64,000 bases of DNA from Pseudomonas mendocina (GTDB lineage Bacteria > Pseudomonadota > Gammaproteobacteria > Pseudomonadales > Pseudomonadaceae). The translations under genes and the position numbers were made by a program. Positions 55,194 through 64,000 of this stretch are shown here, piece after piece (the stretch's first letter is position 1; each line of letters begins with the position of its first letter). The notes under the pieces were generated by a model. That model made no database searches. It saw only the letters and a list, made by a program, of their open reading frames with translations, and was not told where the DNA came from. The stretch lies in the NCBI RefSeq assembly GCF_900636545.1, contig NZ_LR134290.1:2852001-2916000 (forward strand), in the 5' to 3' direction.

Positions 55194-55201
55194 GGACTAC
55201 T

Positions 55202-55245
55202 GCAGAAATGACAAAGCCCGCGAAAGCGGGCTTTGTCATTTCTGC
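55202..55245. terminator. Strong bidirectional rho-independent-type hairpin
   Basis: Two perfect 20-bp arms (55202-55221 and 55226-55245) around a GAAA tetraloop. The inner AAAGCCCGC/GCGGGCTTT stem with flanking A and T runs makes it effective both for the ABC-F gene and for the convergent azoR gene, which ends seven bases later. Confidence 0.9.
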
Positions 55246-55252
55246 GTCCGGC

Positions 55253-55861
55253 TCAGGCAGTGGCGAACAGCTCGGAGATGCGCTGCGTAGCGCCCTTCAT
55301 GGCTTGCGCACGCGGCTCTTCACCATAGGCCAAGCCTTCGGCGCGGACGATCTCGATGTCATCGATACCCAGGAAGTTCAACACTCGAACCAGGTAGTCC
55401 TCATGTGCCTGACCAGACGGCTGGCCGGCGTGAATCCCACCAGCGCTGGATGCGATTACCACGGTCTTGCCACCAGCCAGCCCTACCGGACCATTCTCGC
55501 TGTAGCTGAAGGTCTTGCCGGCCACGGCAATACGGTCGATCCAGGCCTTGAGCTGGCTGGGAATAGCGAAGTTGTACATCGGCGCACCGATGACGATGGC
55601 ATCGGCAGCCAAGAACTCTTCCAGGGTGCGCTCGGCCAGCTCGGCTTCGTGCTTCTGCGCGGCGTCACGCAGTTCGTCCGGCGTACCGGCGGCAACCAGG
55701 CTGGCTGCGGAAAGGTGGCTCAGCGCATCGCTGGCCAGGTCACGGTAGGTCACCTGGGCATTCGGCGCAGCAGCACTCCAAGCTTCGACCACAGAGCGGC
55801 TGAGCTGACGGGAAGCGGACGCATCCCCCAGGATGCTGGAATCGATGTGCATTAGTTTCAT
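55253..55861 (-). CDS. azoR: FMN-dependent NADH-azoreductase, AzoR
   Basis: 202 residues, flavodoxin-like quinone/azo reductase. [28 protein letters not shown] at the start, [37 protein letters not shown] (FMN-binding) and [12 protein letters not shown] are characteristic, and the length matches E. coli AzoR. ATG at 55861 is preferred; the longer ORF upstream has no family-like residues. Divergent from a LysR gene that probably controls it. Confidence 0.95.
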   Translation of the reverse strand: MKLMHIDSSILGDASASRQLSRSVVEAWSAAAPNAQVTYRDLASDALSHLSAASLVAAGTPDELRDAAQKHEAELAERTLEEFLAADAIVIGAPMYNFAIPSQLKAWIDRIAVAGKTFSYSENGPVGLAGGKTVVIASSAGGIHAGQPSGQAHEDYLVRVLNFLGIDDIEIVRAEGLAYGEEPRAQAMKGATQRISELFATA

Positions 55862-55980
55862 GGTGTATCTCCAGAGAGTGGTGCGACGTAGCAGCACAAT
55901 GGAGGTGATACTACTCATGAGCTCAATAACCGATAAGATGGCAAAATCGTGATGCTTCGTCCCACATATAGGACAGTGAA

Positions 55981-56883
55981 ATGCAGGACCTCAACGACTT
56001 GTTCTACTTCGCCAAAGTGGTGGAAGCCGGTGGTTTCGCCGCGGCCGGACGTGCATTGGGCATTCCCAAGTCGCGCCTGTCGCGGCGCATCGCCGAGCTG
56101 GAGCAGCGCCTGGGCGCGCGCTTGCTGCAACGCTCGACACGCAAGCTGGCGCTGACCGATATCGGCGAACGCTACCTGCGCCATTGCCAGGCGATGTTGC
56201 TGGAAGCGGAACAGGCCGAGGAAACTGTCACAAACCTGACCAGCGAGCCGCGTGGCCGGGTGCGTTTCTCCACCCCCCCTGGCGTTGCAATACTGCCGAA
56301 CCTGATCAATGAGTTTCTGAGCCGCTATCCCAGGGTCCAGTTGGAGGTGCTGCAGACCAGCCGGCGCATCGATCTGCTCAACGAAGCAGTGGACGTCGCC
56401 TTGCGCGTGCGTAACGTCGATGATGAGGAACCGGGGCTGATCACCCGCCGCCTGCTGCCTGCGCGTGCCCATATCGTGGCGCGCCCGGATCTGGTCGCCG
56501 GGCTGCGCCTGGAACAACCGGAAGATCTGCAGCAGTTACCGGCCCTGGGGGCGATTGGCGCTGATCGGCGTATTCATCTGCGCTTCTGCCATGCCACGTC
56601 TCAGGAGTCTCGGGAAATTGCCCTGGAGGCGCGCCTGGCAGTCGACGACTTCCCAATGCGCAAGGCCGCAGCGCTGGCCGGTGTGGGCATCACCTTGCTG
56701 CCGACCACACATTGCCACGAGGAGTTGGCCGATGGCCGTCTGATTGCCCTGCTGCCGCAGTGGACGGTGCCGCAGGGACATATTCAGTTGGCCTATACCC
56801 ACCGCCGCGGCATGTCGCCGGCAGTCCGCGCCTGGATCGATCTGCTCAGCGACGCGTTCAGCCGCTGGAGCTTTCCGCTCTGA
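55981..56883 (+). CDS. LysR-type transcriptional regulator, divergent from azoR
   Basis: 300 residues. Winged helix [60 protein letters not shown], then the effector domain. The arrangement with azoR (119-bp gap) is the usual one for quinone- or azo-compound-responsive LysR regulators. Its stop codon is one base from that of the convergent chemoreceptor gene. Confidence 0.93.
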   Translation: MQDLNDLFYFAKVVEAGGFAAAGRALGIPKSRLSRRIAELEQRLGARLLQRSTRKLALTDIGERYLRHCQAMLLEAEQAEETVTNLTSEPRGRVRFSTPPGVAILPNLINEFLSRYPRVQLEVLQTSRRIDLLNEAVDVALRVRNVDDEEPGLITRRLLPARAHIVARPDLVAGLRLEQPEDLQQLPALGAIGADRRIHLRFCHATSQESREIALEARLAVDDFPMRKAAALAGVGITLLPTTHCHEELADGRLIALLPQWTVPQGHIQLAYTHRRGMSPAVRAWIDLLSDAFSRWSFPL

Positions 56884-56884
56884 C

Positions 56885-58567
56885 TCAGATGCGGAACTGA
56901 CGCACCAGCGCTCCGAGGCGATCACCGAGGCCTGCCAGGCTGCGTGCCGTCTGCGCACCACGCTCGGTTTCATCAGCGACACTGTCCACGGCTACCGCGA
57001 TCTGATGCACGCTGCGGTTGATCTCTTCGGCCACCGCGGTCTGTTCCTCAGCGGCGCTGGCGATCTGTGCGTTCATGGCGTTGATGGTGGCGATCAATTG
57101 GGCGATGGCATCGAGCGATTCGCCGGCCTTGTTGGCCTGCTCGCTGGTTAGCTCGCCGGCATCGCTGGAACGGCGCATCGAAGTCACCGACTGCTGCGTA
57201 CCCTGCTGCAGACGGTCGATCATGCCCTGGATTTCCTGGGTGCTCTGCTGTGTGCGGCTGGCCAAGGCGCGCACCTCATCGGCGACCACAGCGAAACCAC
57301 GCCCGGCCTCGCCGGCACGCGCCGCCTCGATCGCCGCATTGAGCGCCAGCAGGTTGGTCTGCTCGGCAATCGAGCGGATCACATCGAGCACGCTGACGAT
57401 CGACTGCACGTCCTGCTGCAGACTGTCGAGCGATACGCCGCTGCTGCGAATATCCTCCACCAGTGAGTGAATGCGCTGGATGCTGCCGTCCACCACGCTC
57501 TTCGCCGCCTGGCCTTCACGGTCGGTCTGCTGTGCGGCCTCGGCGGCGTTCTGTGCACTCTTGGCCACCTCATGAGCGGCGGCCGACATCTCGTTGATCG
57601 CCGTGGCCACCTGATCGGTTTCGTGGCGCTGTTGCGCCATGGCCTGCTCCGAACGCTGCGCCTGATCAGAAACCTGATTGACCAGCTCGGTGAGCTGCCC
57701 GGTCATCTCGACGATCTGCCGCACCAGGCCATGCACCTTCTCGACGAAACGGTTGAACGAGCCCGCCAGTTGGCCAAGCTCGTCATCACTGGTGACGGGT
57801 AGACGACGCGTCAGATCGCCCTCACCCGCTGCGATGTCGTCGAGGTTGGCCTTGATTTGCTGCAGAGGACGCAGGAAGGCATTGCCCAGCCAGACGCCAA
57901 TCACCCCGAATACCAGCAGCAGGATCGCTGCCACGACCACGATGCTGGTGATGATGGTGTTGATGCGTTGATCGATATCCTCCTGCACCTCACTGATGCG
58001 CGCCTCGATGCCATCGAGATTGAGCGCGGTGCCAAGGGCCATGTCCCATTTCGGCAAGTAGTAGCTGTAGGCGAGCTTGGGTACCATCACCGATTCATTG
58101 CCAGGCAGTGGCGAGGAGTAGTTGACGAAGTAGCTGTTGTTCTTCGCCACGTTGACCAGCTCACGGTTGATGTAGACGCCATTCGGGTCGCGGCGGTCGG
58201 CCAGGCTCTTGCCCACGTCCACTGGGCTATCGCCGCGGAACAGGCGCACCACGTTGGAATCATGACCGAAGAAGTAGCCGTCAGCGCCGTACTTGATCTT
58301 GGAGAGAACCGCGATGGCCTGCTCGCGACTGGCCATGTCACCCTGCGCGGCGCCGTCGTAGAGCCCCTTCACGGAACCAAGGGCGATCTGGATATAGTGC
58401 TCCAGCTCGCTACGCTTCTCTTGCATCAGCCGCTCACGGGTTTCGGCGACCTCGTCTGCCGCCAGGCTTTGCAGCACCCGCGCCGCAGTACCGCTGAGCA
58501 CCAGGGCGAAGAGGATGACGGGAACCAGCGCAAGCAGTATGACCTTGGCTTTCAGTGTCAGGCGCAT
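56885..58567 (-). CDS. Methyl-accepting chemotaxis protein with single Cache domain
   Basis: 560 residues: helix 1 ([21 protein letters not shown]), periplasmic sCache_2-type domain of about 160 residues ([50 protein letters not shown]), helix 2 ([24 protein letters not shown]), HAMP, and the signalling hairpin with [35 protein letters not shown]. No C-terminal CheR pentapeptide. Ligand probably a small carboxylate or similar, as for other sCache_2 receptors, but not shown. Confidence 0.93.
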   Translation of the reverse strand: MRLTLKAKVILLALVPVILFALVLSGTAARVLQSLAADEVAETRERLMQEKRSELEHYIQIALGSVKGLYDGAAQGDMASREQAIAVLSKIKYGADGYFFGHDSNVVRLFRGDSPVDVGKSLADRRDPNGVYINRELVNVAKNNSYFVNYSSPLPGNESVMVPKLAYSYYLPKWDMALGTALNLDGIEARISEVQEDIDQRINTIITSIVVVAAILLLVFGVIGVWLGNAFLRPLQQIKANLDDIAAGEGDLTRRLPVTSDDELGQLAGSFNRFVEKVHGLVRQIVEMTGQLTELVNQVSDQAQRSEQAMAQQRHETDQVATAINEMSAAAHEVAKSAQNAAEAAQQTDREGQAAKSVVDGSIQRIHSLVEDIRSSGVSLDSLQQDVQSIVSVLDVIRSIAEQTNLLALNAAIEAARAGEAGRGFAVVADEVRALASRTQQSTQEIQGMIDRLQQGTQQSVTSMRRSSDAGELTSEQANKAGESLDAIAQLIATINAMNAQIASAAEEQTAVAEEINRSVHQIAVAVDSVADETERGAQTARSLAGLGDRLGALVRQFRI

Positions 58568-58598
58568 TTCTTGTTGTCCTTATGTGCGAAACCAAAAA

Positions 58599-58627
58599 CG
58601 GGGCTACCGATATATCGGCAACCCCGT
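58599..58627 (-). terminator. Hairpin terminator of the antiporter gene
   Basis: ACGGGG (58599-58604) and CCCCGT (58622-58627) enclose a perfect CCGATATATCGG inner stem. Read on the minus strand the stem is followed by TTTTTGG, as expected for a rho-independent terminator of the gene ending at 58684 and just ahead of the chemoreceptor gene. Confidence 0.75.
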
Positions 58628-58683
58628 GGAGGAATTAAGCGACTCAAGGCGCCGAGAACTTAATCCGGCGCATGCTCACCTCT

Positions 58684-60003
58684 TCACAGGAGCATAGCGG
58701 CCGCCCAACCGAACGCCAGCAGCGGCAGGTTGTAGTGCAGGAAGGTGGGCACCACGCTGTCCCAGATGTGGTTGTGCTGGCCATCGGCGTTCAAACCCGA
58801 AGTTGGCCCGAGCGTCGAGTCAGAAGCGGGTGAACCAGCATCACCCAGCGCCCCGGCAGTGCCGACGATGCAGACGATGGCCAACGGGCTGAAACCCAGT
58901 TGCACGCCAAGCGGGACGAAGATCGCGGCGATGATCGGGATAGTGGAAAAGGATGAGCCAATACCCATGGTCACCAGTAGCCCGACCAGCAACATCAGCA
59001 GCGCACCGACCGCCTTGTTGTGACCGATCAACGCTGCCGAGCTGTCGACCAGGGTCTTCACCTCACCGGTGGTCTTCATGACCTCGGCGAAGCCGGCGGC
59101 GGCGATCATGATGAAGCCGATCATAGCCATCATCTTCATGCCTTCGGTGAACAGGCCGTCCGCTTCTTTCCAGCGCACCACACCGGAAACCGAGAAGATC
59201 ACGAAGCCGACCAGCGCGCCGATGATCATCGAATCCAGCCACAGCTGCACGACGAACGCAGCGGCAATCGCCAGCCCGGCAACCAGTAGGCTCAGCGGGT
59301 TGTACTGGGCATCCACGCGCTCGGTCTGCGCCACCTTTTCCAGGTCATACATGCGCTTGCCGCGATAACTGAAAAACACTGCCACGAGCAGACCGAAGAG
59401 CATACCCAGCGCCGGGATGGCCATGGCCTGGGTGATGCTGATGCCGGTGACGTCGACACCGGACTTGGCGACATTGGCCAGCAGGATCTCGTTGAGGAAG
59501 ATGCCGCCAAAGCCAACCGGCAGGAACATGTACGGTGTGATCAGGCCGAAGGTCAGCACACAGGCGATCAGGCGGCGATCAAGCTGCAGCTTGCTCAACA
59601 CGTACAGCAGCGGCGGTACCAGCAACGGAATGAAGGCGATGTGAATCGGCAGCAGGTTCTGCGAGGAGATAGCGACCGCCAGCAGCAACGCGATCAGCAA
59701 CCATTTCAACGCACCACCCGCACCTTCCTGCTGCTTGTCGACCAGCGCCAACGCGCGATCCGCCAAGGCATGCGCGAGGCCGGATTTGGCGATGGCCACG
59801 GCGAAAGCACCGAGCAGTGCGTAGGACAGCGCAACCGTCGCCCCGCCACCCAGCCCCTGGTTGAACGCCTTCAGCGTACCTTCGACACCCAAGCCACCCC
59901 ACAGGCCGCCGGCCAGCGCGCCGATGATCAGAGCCACGACCACGTGTACGCGACAGAGACTGAGGACCAGCATGATGCCGACCGCGGCGATTACAGCGTT
60001 CAT
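58684..60003 (-). CDS. Na+/H+ antiporter (NhaC-like) family membrane protein
   Basis: 439 residues with about eleven to twelve helices. Motifs: [75 protein letters not shown] and [45 protein letters not shown], which mark the Na_H_antiport_1/NhaC-related family. It could exchange sodium/protons or transport an organic acid or amino acid. ATG at 60003 is supported by GGAG upstream. Confidence 0.85.
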   Translation of the reverse strand: MNAVIAAVGIMLVLSLCRVHVVVALIIGALAGGLWGGLGVEGTLKAFNQGLGGGATVALSYALLGAFAVAIAKSGLAHALADRALALVDKQQEGAGGALKWLLIALLLAVAISSQNLLPIHIAFIPLLVPPLLYVLSKLQLDRRLIACVLTFGLITPYMFLPVGFGGIFLNEILLANVAKSGVDVTGISITQAMAIPALGMLFGLLVAVFFSYRGKRMYDLEKVAQTERVDAQYNPLSLLVAGLAIAAAFVVQLWLDSMIIGALVGFVIFSVSGVVRWKEADGLFTEGMKMMAMIGFIMIAAAGFAEVMKTTGEVKTLVDSSAALIGHNKAVGALLMLLVGLLVTMGIGSSFSTIPIIAAIFVPLGVQLGFSPLAIVCIVGTAGALGDAGSPASDSTLGPTSGLNADGQHNHIWDSVVPTFLHYNLPLLAFGWAAAMLL

Positions 60004-60185
60004 AAGCACTCCACCTGCACAACGCAAAAAGCCGCGTACTCTGCCGTATGCGGACTATCCTGTCAAAATCGACGCTCGTTCAGAATTTAAATCAATACGT
60101 GCATAATCTCGATCAAAATACCAACCGGTCAAGAATGCTCGGCACGCACCGATAACCTACTAGTCCATGTAGAAAGGAACGCATC

Positions 60186-62330
60186 ATGCTGTTCAGTCGT
60201 CTTTCGATCCAATGGAAGATCACCCTGCTCGCCGGCCTCTGCCTGCTCGCCATCGTCACGCTGCTGGTGGGCGCTTCGCAGTATCAGTCCAGCCGCAGCG
60301 CCACCCTGGTGCGCGAGGCCAGCTCCGGTATGCTCGAGGAAAGTGCCAAGCTGCGCCTTAAGGCGCGCGGCGAACTGCAGGCGATCCGCGTCCAGCGCTA
60401 CTTCATGGACGCCTATCAATACGGCAAGGGATTTTCCCGGCAGATTCTCTTTTTGCGCGAGCAAGCGGAGAAGCGCTTTCTCGATGCCTTCGACCTGCGC
60501 GAAGACCTGACTCGCCAGGTACGCAGCAGCCTGGAAGCCAATCCTGCCCTGCTTGGTCTGTACCTGGTATTCGAGCCCAACGCCCTGGATGGCAAGGATG
60601 AGCTGTTCGCCGACCAACCCGACCTGGGCAGCAATGAGCGTGGGCGCTTCGCCCTGTACTGGGCGCAGCCCACGGTCGGCCAACTGGAAGCCGAGGTGAT
60701 GAACGAAGAGCTGCTCGGCGACACCACGCCTGGCACCAACGGCATCGCCTACAACACCTGGTACACCTGCCCGCGCGAGACGCGCCAGCCCTGCGTGTTG
60801 GAACCCTATTACGACGAGGTCAACGGACAACAAACGCTGATGACCAGCATCGCTTTCCCACTGGAGCTCGGCGGCAAGATCATCGGCGTGATGGGCGTAG
60901 ATATCAGCCTGGCCAGCCTGCAACAGATCAGCCAGGAGGCCAATCGCGAGCTTTACGAAGGCCAGGGGCATATCAGCATCTTCAGCCCCAGCGCGTTGCT
61001 GGCAGGTCATAGCCGCGACGGCAGCCTTCTGAGCCAACCCGTGGAGCGCGCCTATACCGATCATGCGGGTGAACTGCGCAACCTGATCCAGGCCGGCAGC
61101 GATGCCGAACTCAATCATGGCGACATGCTGCGCGAACTCAGCCCGTTCAAACCCATTCCCGAAGCCAAGCCATGGTCGGTGTTGCTGGAAGTGCCGCAGG
61201 AAGTCCTTCTGGCACGCGCCATCAAACTGGGCGCGCAGCTCGACGCCAACCGTGCCAGCGACAGCCTCGTAGCGCTGCTGATGGGGCTCGTCGCGGTGGT
61301 CGCGGGCTTGCTGCTGATGTGGCTGACGGCGCGCGGCGTGACGCGGCCGATTCTCGGCGTGGCCGCCATGCTCAAGGACATCGCCAGCGGCGAAGGCGAC
61401 CTGACCCGTCGCCTGCAGTACGCCAGGCAGGATGAGCTGGGCGAGCTGGCCGGCTGGTTCAACCGCTTCCTCGACAAGTTGCAGCCGATCATCGCCGACG
61501 TGAAGAGCAGTGTGATCGATGCACGCGGCACCGCCGACAAATCCGCGGCCATTGCCAGCCAAACCAGCGCCGGCATGCAGCAGCAGTACCGCGAAGTCGA
61601 CCAGGTGGCAACCGCCTTCCAGGAGATGAGCGCCACCGCACAAGATGTCGCGCACAACGCCGCACAGGCCGCAGAAGCGGCGCGCAACGCCGATCTGGCC
61701 AGTCGCGAGGGCCTGCAGGTGATCGACCGCACCACCAGCACCATCGACCTGCTGGCCAATGAAATGAACGTGGCCATGCAGGAAGTCGAGGGCCTGGCCA
61801 GTAGCAGCGAGCAGATCGGCTCGGTGCTCGAGGTGATTCGCTCGATTGCCGAACAGACCAACCTCCTCGCCCTCAACGCCGCCATCGAGGCCGCGCGTGC
61901 CGGTGAAGCTGGTCGTGGCTTTGCCGTGGTCGCCGATGAAGTGCGCAACCTGGCCAAACGCACCCAGGATTCGGTGGAGGAAATTCGTCAGGTGATCGAA
62001 GGACTGCAGAACGGCACGCGCGAAGTGGTCAGCACCATGCACAGCAGCCATCGCCAGGCCCAGGGCAGCGTCGAGCAGGTGCAACTGGCCGTGGCCGCAT
62101 TGCAGCGCATCAGTCAGGCCGTCAGCACCATTACCGACATGAACCTGCAGATCGCCAGCGCCGCGGAGGAACAGAGTTCGGTAGCCGAGGAAATCAATCG
62201 CAACGTCGCATCGATCCGCGACGTCACCGAAGCCATCACCGCACAAGCAGATGAATCGGCACAGGTGAGCCAGAACCTTAACCGGCTGGCCAATCACCAG
62301 CAGAGCCTGATGGACCAGTTCCGTGTTTGA
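60186..62330 (+). CDS. Methyl-accepting chemotaxis protein with large double Cache domain
   Basis: 714 residues: helix 1 ([19 protein letters not shown]), a 330-residue periplasmic dCache_1-type domain ([54 protein letters not shown]), helix 2 ([22 protein letters not shown]), HAMP, and the signalling hairpin identical in its core to that of the other receptor ([35 protein letters not shown]). The amino-acid binding signature of dCache domains is not obvious. Ligand unknown. Confidence 0.93.
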   Translation: MLFSRLSIQWKITLLAGLCLLAIVTLLVGASQYQSSRSATLVREASSGMLEESAKLRLKARGELQAIRVQRYFMDAYQYGKGFSRQILFLREQAEKRFLDAFDLREDLTRQVRSSLEANPALLGLYLVFEPNALDGKDELFADQPDLGSNERGRFALYWAQPTVGQLEAEVMNEELLGDTTPGTNGIAYNTWYTCPRETRQPCVLEPYYDEVNGQQTLMTSIAFPLELGGKIIGVMGVDISLASLQQISQEANRELYEGQGHISIFSPSALLAGHSRDGSLLSQPVERAYTDHAGELRNLIQAGSDAELNHGDMLRELSPFKPIPEAKPWSVLLEVPQEVLLARAIKLGAQLDANRASDSLVALLMGLVAVVAGLLLMWLTARGVTRPILGVAAMLKDIASGEGDLTRRLQYARQDELGELAGWFNRFLDKLQPIIADVKSSVIDARGTADKSAAIASQTSAGMQQQYREVDQVATAFQEMSATAQDVAHNAAQAAEAARNADLASREGLQVIDRTTSTIDLLANEMNVAMQEVEGLASSSEQIGSVLEVIRSIAEQTNLLALNAAIEAARAGEAGRGFAVVADEVRNLAKRTQDSVEEIRQVIEGLQNGTREVVSTMHSSHRQAQGSVEQVQLAVAALQRISQAVSTITDMNLQIASAAEEQSSVAEEINRNVASIRDVTEAITAQADESAQVSQNLNRLANHQQSLMDQFRV

Positions 62331-62416
62331 CGCCAAATCATCCCTGATCTGGCAGCGCGTCCCTTGCAGCGCAGGCAGGCAATCGCCTAGCCTGCGTTCT
62401 TTTTTGGGGAAGCAGC

Positions 62417-63013
62417 ATGCTCAATATCGCCTTGGTCGCCGGCTCCAGCCGTAACAACAGCCAATCGGGAAAGGTCGCCCGCGTACTGCGTCAGCGCCTG
62501 ATCGAAATGGGACAAACCACTCAGGACACCAGCAGCATCATCGACCTGGGCCTGGCCCCGCTGCCGCTTTGGCCGGCGGAAGATGCCGGTCCCTGGGCCA
62601 TGTATCAGCAGCAGCTAGCAGCCGCCGATGCGGTGGTGATCATCGCGCCGGAGTGGAACGGCATGGCCTGTCCGGCGATCAAGAATTTCTTCATCTACGC
62701 CAGCAAAGCCGAGCTCGCGCACAAACCCGGCCTGCTGGTTGGCGTTTCCTCCGGCATTGGTGGCGCCTATCCCATCGGTGAGCTGCGCGCCTCCAGCTAC
62801 AAGAATTGCCGCCTGTGCTATCTGCCTGAGCACCTCATCGTGCGTCAGATCGAGAAGGTTCTGAACGGTCCGCAACCGGTTGATGAAGCCGATGAGCGAA
62901 TCCGTGCGCGCATCGACTATGCGCTCGACGTCCTGGTGCGTTATGCCCACGCCCTGCAGCCGGTACGCGCCGCGATCAGCTTCGACAATCCGGCGTTCGC
63001 CAACGGAATGTAA
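62417..63013 (+). CDS. NAD(P)H-dependent FMN reductase family protein
   Basis: 198 residues of the flavodoxin-like NADPH_FMN_red family. VAGSSRNNSQSGKVARVL is the phosphate-binding loop, IIAPEWNGMACPAIKNFFIYAS the flavin-contacting segment, and VGVSSGIGGAYPIGELRASSYKN follows. Such enzymes reduce FMN, quinones or chromate. Stands alone between the chemoreceptor and sensor kinase genes. Confidence 0.88.
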   Translation: MLNIALVAGSSRNNSQSGKVARVLRQRLIEMGQTTQDTSSIIDLGLAPLPLWPAEDAGPWAMYQQQLAAADAVVIIAPEWNGMACPAIKNFFIYASKAELAHKPGLLVGVSSGIGGAYPIGELRASSYKNCRLCYLPEHLIVRQIEKVLNGPQPVDEADERIRARIDYALDVLVRYAHALQPVRAAISFDNPAFANGM

Positions 63014-63033
63014 GGGATCGTCTTGCACGCCCC

Positions 63034-63105
63034 GTAGGGTGGGTTAGCGGCGTTGAACATTGCGTTTGCAGACGCCAGCGAAGTTATCGCGCCGCGTAAC
63101 CCACC
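63034..63105. repeat. GTAGGGTGGG-type palindromic repeat
   Basis: GTAGGGTGGGTTAGCGGCG (from 63034) pairs with CGCCGCGTAACCCACC (63090-63105), one bulge. It occupies most of the gap between the FMN reductase gene and the 3' end of the sensor kinase gene and may act as a convergent terminator as well. Confidence 0.75.
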
Positions 63106-63148
63106 AACGATGGCTTGCCCGGCGCAAGGCCATGACCTCGGCCTCAGC

Positions 63149-64000
63149 TCAACGCCGGGGCAAGCTGACCATCACCCGCAACCCGCCCAGCGGACTGTCC
63201 TGCAGTTCGATACGACCGTTCCAGGCCTCGATGATATCGCGCACGATACCGAGTCCCAGGCCATGGCCTGCCACTTGTTCGTCCAGGCGTGTGCCGCGTC
63301 CAAGCACGGCCTCACGGCGTTCTGCATCGATGCCGGGGCCGTCGTCATCGACATATAAACGATAGCCGTCGGCACTCTCCTCTACCCTCAGCTGCACGTG
63401 CTGATCGGCCCATTTGCAGGCGTTGTCCAGCAAATTTCCGAGCAGCTCCAGCAAGTCCTCGCGGTCGCGCGGCAGAATCAGCCCCGCCGGCGCCTGCCAA
63501 TCCAGGCTCAGGCCACGGTCATGAATCATCGATAAGGTGGCGAAAAGCCCCGGCAGCTCCTGCGCACAATCGAACCGCGCGCCAGGCAGTACCTCGCCGG
63601 CCAGACGCGCACGCCCAAGCTCGCGGCTGAGACGTTGCTCGATCTGCTCCAGTTGTTCGCGCATGCTTGCGCGCAGCGCCGGATGGGCGGCCATCTCCTC
63701 ACGGCCGGCCAGGCTGATAAGTACTGCCAACGGGGTTTTCAGCGCATGGCCGAGGTTGCCCAGCGCATTACGCGAGCGCTTGAGCGTGTCTTCGGTATGC
63801 GCCAACAGGTGGTTGATCTGCGCTACCAGCGATTCCAGCTCCTCGGGCACTTCGGCATCCAGCTCGGTACGCCGTCCTTGCTGCAATTGCACGATCTGCT
63901 GGCGCACCTGCTCCAGCGGGCGCAACGCCCGGCGCACGGTATAACGCTGCGCTATCAGGATCAGTAGCAATGCGGCACCTCCCAGGCCGAGTCCAACCCA
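63149..64000 (-). CDS. Two-component sensor histidine kinase, 3' part (partial at window edge)
   Basis: 284 codons are in the window and the frame remains open to base 64000, so the N-terminus with the first helix and sensor domain is missing. Visible: end of a membrane helix (LGLGGAALLLILIAQRY), HAMP-like segment (RRALRPLEQVRQQIVQL), H-box LGNLGHALKTPLAVL, N-box LLGNLLDNACKWA, G1 DDDGPGI and G2 GHGLGLGI. The HALKTPLA form is that of PhoQ-like/OmpR-partner kinases. Response regulator presumably lies to the right. Confidence 0.9.
   Translation of the reverse strand, partial: WVGLGLGGAALLLILIAQRYTVRRALRPLEQVRQQIVQLQQGRRTELDAEVPEELESLVAQINHLLAHTEDTLKRSRNALGNLGHALKTPLAVLISLAGREEMAAHPALRASMREQLEQIEQRLSRELGRARLAGEVLPGARFDCAQELPGLFATLSMIHDRGLSLDWQAPAGLILPRDREDLLELLGNLLDNACKWADQHVQLRVEESADGYRLYVDDDGPGIDAERREAVLGRGTRLDEQVAGHGLGLGIVRDIIEAWNGRIELQDSPLGGLRVMVSLPRR

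Noticed and set aside
60129..62336. 735-codon open frame on the minus strand
   Set aside because: It is the antisense shadow of the double-Cache chemoreceptor; the translation is low in charged pattern, rich in His/Gln/Gly, and has no domain. High GC3 in the real gene keeps the opposite frame open.

Overview
The window looks like a stretch of chromosome from a high-GC gammaproteobacterium of the genus Pseudomonas in the broad sense, plausibly the mendocina/pseudoalcaligenes/oleovorans side of it. The reasons are a liuBCDE leucine-degradation operon, an eight-gene operon in the exact order of the P. aeruginosa fpvGHJK-fpvCDEF ferri-pyoverdine iron-release locus, LysR, TetR and methyl-accepting chemotaxis genes with close pseudomonad flavour, and many intergenic palindromes of the GTAGGGTGG and GTAGGAGCGG types. 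I see no phage, insertion sequence, CRISPR array, tRNA or rRNA. Species assignment is inference. Layout, left to right: (1) 1-6.1 kb, tail of liuB, liuC, liuD, liuE and an acetoacetyl-CoA synthetase: leucine/isovalerate breakdown to acetoacetate and its reactivation. (2) 6.1-13.3 kb, single genes: a periplasmic solute-binding protein, a PilT/PilU-type pilus ATPase, the parvulin PpiC, a LysR regulator, a tetR plus NTF2-like operon behind a 49-bp inverted repeat, a second LysR divergent from a RidA protein, and an NfsB nitroreductase. (3) 13.5-17.4 kb, a four-gene siderophore-type ABC importer. (4) 17.6-23.6 kb, a Csu-type (archaic) chaperone-usher pilus operon: three SCPU subunits, chaperone, usher, two-domain tip protein, and a convergent small gene resembling a minimal subunit. 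(5) 23.7-30 kb, PdxY, a small membrane ORF, a diguanylate cyclase, a lipoprotein, an orphan MetQ-type protein, an SDR and a MerR regulator. (6) 30-45 kb, an iron-acquisition island: the fpvG-to-fpvF operon on the minus strand, facing two consecutive ECF sigma / FecR anti-sigma / TonB receptor modules on the plus strand. (7) 45-52.3 kb, a patatin-like lipase, then a minus-strand TauD-type dioxygenase operon with ABC permease, ATPase and two paralogous binding proteins. (8) 52.4-64 kb, an isoprenylcysteine-methyltransferase-like protein, an ABC-F ATPase, AzoR with a divergent LysR regulator, two chemoreceptors flanking an NhaC-like antiporter, an FMN reductase, and the 3' part of a sensor kinase. 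How it fits together: the best coherent unit is the iron island. Two Fur-like/FecI-type cell-surface signalling modules would control two outer-membrane receptors, while the Fpv operon reduces and captures iron released from a pyoverdine-type chelator in the periplasm. The separate siderophore ABC importer adds an intact-chelate route. A second theme is sulfur scavenging: the TauD operon and the distant orphan MetQ gene share an unusual AT-rich upstream motif. Scattered among the genes are at least three related ~165-176 bp palindrome-ended, MITE-like elements and five GTAGGG-type hairpins, several of them touching or containing stop codons.
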